A stretch of DNA of 64,000 nt, from positions 1-64,000 of the forward strand of contig JAFSAU010000036.1 in NCBI GenBank assembly GCA_017442155.1. Direction: 5' to 3'. Source of the DNA: Clostridia bacterium. Its GTDB lineage: Bacteria; Bacillota; Clostridia; UMGS1883; UMGS1540. How positions within the stretch are numbered: position 1 is the first letter of the stretch; each line of letters begins with the position of its first letter. Shown here one piece after another: positions 61,757 to 64,000 of the stretch. The notes below the pieces were generated by a model. The model was not told where the DNA came from. It was given only the letters and a program-made list of their open reading frames with translations, and made no database searches. The position numbers and the translations under genes are program-made.

Positions 61757-61785
61757 AAACGGTCCCTCGGGGCCGTTTCTTCATT
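61757..61785 (+). terminator. Terminator after the sensor-LuxR gene
   Basis: AAACGGTCCC and GGGGCCGTTT pair (one G-T pair) and are followed by a T-rich stretch, 10 bases past the stop. Confidence 0.7.
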
Positions 61786-61813
61786 TATAAAACACGGAAA
61801 CACCATATATAAG

Positions 61814-61860
61814 CCCTCCTTGTGCAAAGGAGGGGGGACCACGAAGGTGGTGGGAGGATT
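61814..61860 (+). repeat. Interspersed hairpin repeat, copy B
   Basis: CCCTCCTT-gtgc-AAAGGAGGG stem-loop, then GGGACC and GGTGGTGGGAGGATT, the same design as copy A at 42704. Confidence 0.55.
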
Positions 61861-61873
61861 GCCTGCTCTTTCC

Positions 61874-62116
61874 TTATTTTATTTCCTGCTCAAGCTTCTC
61901 AAATTCTTCTGTACCAAAAAATTCTGTCAGCGTAATCCCCAAGCCGTCACATAACATTTTCAGCGTTACAATTCCGGGATTCCGGCTTTTTCCGTACAGA
62001 ATATTTTTAATGGTTGACGGAGCCACGCCCGATTCGGTTGCCAGCTTATGGATTGTAAGCTTCTTTTCTTCACATAGATATAATATTCTGGTTTTTACGG
62101 CTGTATACGTATTCAT
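61874..62116 (-). CDS. Small XRE-family repressor
   Basis: 80 residues from the ATG at 62116 (GAGG upstream); a 10-residue longer in-frame start has no ribosome site. Nearly the whole protein is a Cro/CI-type helix-turn-helix: LTIHKLATESGVAPSTIKNILYG, then TLKMLCDGLGITLTEFF, with an acidic tail. It has no sensor domain. It is divergent from the multi-CBM gene at 62403, and a palindrome over a promoter lies between them, so local repression is likely. Confidence 0.85.
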   Translation of the reverse strand: MNTYTAVKTRILYLCEEKKLTIHKLATESGVAPSTIKNILYGKSRNPGIVTLKMLCDGLGITLTEFFGTEEFEKLEQEIK

Positions 62117-62162
62117 TTTGTACCTCGCATAAATTTTATAGACCAATTATAGTTCATAAGTA

Positions 62163-62210
62163 TTGACAAAGTGGGCTATATATGATACAATATAGGCTAT
62201 AAAAAGCCCA
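62163..62210 (+). promoter_or_regulatory. Promoter with overlapping palindromic operator
   Basis: TTGACA (62163-62168), 17-base spacer, TACAAT (62186-62191). The -10 lies inside nested inverted repeats: CTATAT/ATATAG (62176-62181, 62190-62195) and TGGGCT/AGCCCA (62172-62177, 62205-62210). This is a natural site for the adjacent XRE repressor. Confidence 0.55.
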
Positions 62211-62305
62211 TGAGATGGTTTTGCGTAAATCCGGCTTAGTATCCCCATTTCTTTCTTACAAAAACGGTATAATTTTTTTACGGGAAAAATGAGATAAAAT
62301 TTGTC

Positions 62306-62334
62306 TTGCAAAATGATTCGTTTTTGTGTAAAAT
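62306..62334 (+). promoter_or_regulatory. Second promoter of the 62403 gene
   Basis: TTGCAA (62306-62311), 17-base spacer, TAAAAT (62329-62334), about 60 bases before the AGGAGG at 62392. Confidence 0.5.
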
Positions 62335-62402
62335 ATAAGATAAGAGATGGTTGGGTGCTTTTGCGGAACAAACGCATCTCAAATTCAGATAGGAGGTATT
62401 CT

Positions 62403-64000
62403 ATGAAAGGCAAAAAAATAACAGCCTTGCTTCTGCTTTTTGCACTTTGCCTTACTGCGGTAGCAGTGCCGGCGGCAGAAGCGAACAACATCTTGAAGAA
62501 CGGAGGCTTTGAAGAGATAGCTTCAAACGGTGTTCCCACCGGATGGGGGCTGTCGGGTGCTGAAGTCGGCAATGGCTTCGAGGTGGTATCGGAAGGTGCC
62601 TCGGAAGGCAAAAATGCCATTCACTTCAAAAGTTCCGGCGACAACATGTATGTTTCCAACATGATGTATGTCAAAGGCGGCACGGAGTATGAGTTCAAGG
62701 CAAAGCTCAAAAGGAAGAACACGACCGACGGTCCGCAGATTAAGCTGACCTGGCAGGCACCGGACGGTAAAGGCTCTTATACCACATTGGAGGACAAGGG
62801 CTACGGCATGAAGGTGGAACGGCAGAACGTCTGGGGGGATGTAAGCCAGAAGGCCAAGGCTCCCGACGATGCAACGCGCCTGATTATTCTGGTCCGTCTC
62901 ATTGGTGCCGGCGAGGTCTGGTGGGATGACATTCAGATTATCGGTGAGGCCGGTTCTGCGGCTTCTGCACAGACTGCAGCTCCTGCGCCTGCACTTCCCG
63001 CTCCTGCGGATGATGCATATGAAGTGGCCCAGGTTTCCGCCGACCAGAAAATTTCCATTACATCGGTAGGGGAGAATAAATTTAACCTCCTGAAGAACGG
63101 TGACTTTGAAACGGTGGCCTCCACCGGTCTGCCTACAGGCTGGGGTCTTACCGGCGGACAGATGAACGCGAATTACATGACCGCGAAGGGCGACGCCCAA
63201 AGCGGCGATAACTTCGTCCGCTTCTTCGGCGAAAGCTCTGCCATTTTCGTTTCCAATATGATTACAAACGTGGTGGCCGAAACGGAATATATCTTCTCCG
63301 GCTATATCCGTAAGATTTCGGGTGGCGGAGATCCGATGGTAACCTTTGTCTGCCAGACACCGGCCGGCAATACCCATGCGGATGTCAAGACCATTTATGC
63401 AAACTTCGCACCTAAGAAAACCGGTGAATGGGAAAAGGTGGAATATAAGCTGGCAGTGCCGGCAACCACAACCCGTATAAGCTGTCTCGTGCGCCTGACC
63501 GGCGGCGGTGAGCTGCATTGGGATAACCTCTCTTTTGTCGGCGAGGCATCCGGTGCATCGGCTAAGGCTGTTATGTTTACGGAGCAGCTTGCCAAAGAAG
63601 CGGCAGTGCGCCCCAAGGTGGAAGCCGTTACATACGGCGACGAAACCGCAGAGCTCCCGGCCTATGCCGGACAGCCTGAAAATCTCGCTGTTAACGGCAG
63701 CTTTGACGAAAACGACGGAAGCCAGAACGTAAATGGCTGGATTCTCCGCAGTGACTTTGCCTCCGCTGGGCTCGGTTCCGTTGCAAAAGGGGAAGGGTAT
63801 GACGGCGGTGATGCCATTCGTCTGAAATCACCCGACGATTTGTCAACCAAACACCCCTTCTATAAGCAAACGGTTTATACGGTCGGCGGTGCCGAATATC
63901 AGGTTTCCTACAGATATAAGATTCTGAAGGGTGAAGGCTGTGCGCCGACTGTGAAGCTTGAGTTTTCTGCGGACAGAAGCCTCCCCGGCGCAGTAAGCTG
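62403..64000 (+). CDS. Multi-CBM secreted protein (3' part missing)
   Basis: The frame is open from the ATG at 62403 (AGGAGG upstream) to the window edge, 532 codons. Signal peptide 1 to about 26 (ends PAAEANN). CBM-like modules lie at about 27-180 (ILKNGGFEEIAS... VWWDDIQIIG) and about 220-380 (LLKNGDFETVAS... LHWDNLSFVG), with a third beginning near 425 (LAVNGSFDENDG). The linkers are Ala/Pro-rich (about 180-205). The module pattern is that of the barrel/SLH proteins upstream, so a barrel and SLH repeats probably follow off-window. Its gene is separated from the unit 1-3 pattern by lacking an AraC partner; the neighbour is an XRE repressor. Confidence 0.85.
   Translation, partial: MKGKKITALLLLFALCLTAVAVPAAEANNILKNGGFEEIASNGVPTGWGLSGAEVGNGFEVVSEGASEGKNAIHFKSSGDNMYVSNMMYVKGGTEYEFKAKLKRKNTTDGPQIKLTWQAPDGKGSYTTLEDKGYGMKVERQNVWGDVSQKAKAPDDATRLIILVRLIGAGEVWWDDIQIIGEAGSAASAQTAAPAPALPAPADDAYEVAQVSADQKISITSVGENKFNLLKNGDFETVASTGLPTGWGLTGGQMNANYMTAKGDAQSGDNFVRFFGESSAIFVSNMITNVVAETEYIFSGYIRKISGGGDPMVTFVCQTPAGNTHADVKTIYANFAPKKTGEWEKVEYKLAVPATTTRISCLVRLTGGGELHWDNLSFVGEASGASAKAVMFTEQLAKEAAVRPKVEAVTYGDETAELPAYAGQPENLAVNGSFDENDGSQNVNGWILRSDFASAGLGSVAKGEGYDGGDAIRLKSPDDLSTKHPFYKQTVYTVGGAEYQVSYRYKILKGEGCAPTVKLEFSADRSLPGAVS

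Noticed and set aside
62523-63518. A 331-codon minus-strand open frame
   Set aside because: It is antisense to the CBM-like modules of the 62403 gene, which has a signal peptide and AGGAGG; the minus peptide shows no family features.
1-64000. CRISPR array, prophage, transposase, rRNA or tRNA genes
   Set aside because: No regularly spaced repeats, transposase or structural phage motifs, and no tRNA or rRNA sequence were recognised by eye. The one recombinase is explained by the adjacent inversion site.

Overview
The window reads as chromosome of an anaerobic, Gram-positive member of the Clostridia, probably a plant- or mucus-polysaccharide specialist of the Oscillospirales/Monoglobales kind. 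Species cannot be named from the sequence. The evidence is strong AGGAGG ribosome binding sites, TTGACA-17-TATAAT promoters, a T-box riboswitch, a ferredoxin-dependent 2-oxoacid oxidoreductase, signal peptides followed by carbohydrate-binding-like modules, and C-terminal S-layer homology (SLH) domains. No rRNA, tRNA, insertion sequence, prophage or CRISPR array was seen.

Layout. (a) 1-4317: a large secreted beta-helix type surface protein, cut by the left edge, read leftward from a near-perfect promoter. That promoter lies inside a 230-bp segment bounded by 20-bp inverted repeats, and a tyrosine recombinase gene sits directly beside it. This looks like a phase-variable inversion switch. (b) 4470-7850: two sugar-isomerase-like TIM barrels, an MgtC-family membrane protein and D-aminoacyl-tRNA deacylase. 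(c) 7858-16028: a fused XRE-cupin-acyl-CoA synthetase under a T-box whose specifier reads as isoleucine. It is divergent from an operon for a P-loop ATPase, a four-subunit 2-oxoacid:ferredoxin oxidoreductase, QueA and Tgt. With the branched-chain aminotransferase at 48942 these genes could make isoleucine from 2-methylbutyrate by reductive carboxylation. (d) 16172-25470: a GH28 gene, an AraC regulator and a divergent six-gene cytoplasmic operon for unsaturated uronate sugars (GH88, heparinase II/III-like, an unidentified probable toroid protein, KduI inside a longer reading frame, KduD). (e) 25556-59209: the main feature of the window. A unit made of a leftward AraC regulator, a rightward small secreted CBM-type protein and one or two very large secreted proteins occurs three times. 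The large proteins combine CBM-like modules, a shared TIM barrel with a D-E-P motif and often SLH repeats. There are six such barrel proteins; four carry SLH domains. (f) 59215-64000: PHP and metallophosphoesterase genes, an unusual sensor-LuxR regulator, a small XRE regulator and the start of a further multi-CBM secreted protein cut by the right edge.

Working model: the AraC proteins sense imported sugars and switch on cell-surface-displayed and released binding/hydrolase proteins. Cytoplasmic enzymes (GH28, GH88, GH106-like, the 636-residue barrel protein, KduI, KduD) finish degradation. No transporter gene is present in the window, so uptake must be encoded elsewhere. Enzymatic activity of the large barrel proteins is unproven: the acid/base Glu is conserved, but Gln stands where the nucleophile would be expected.
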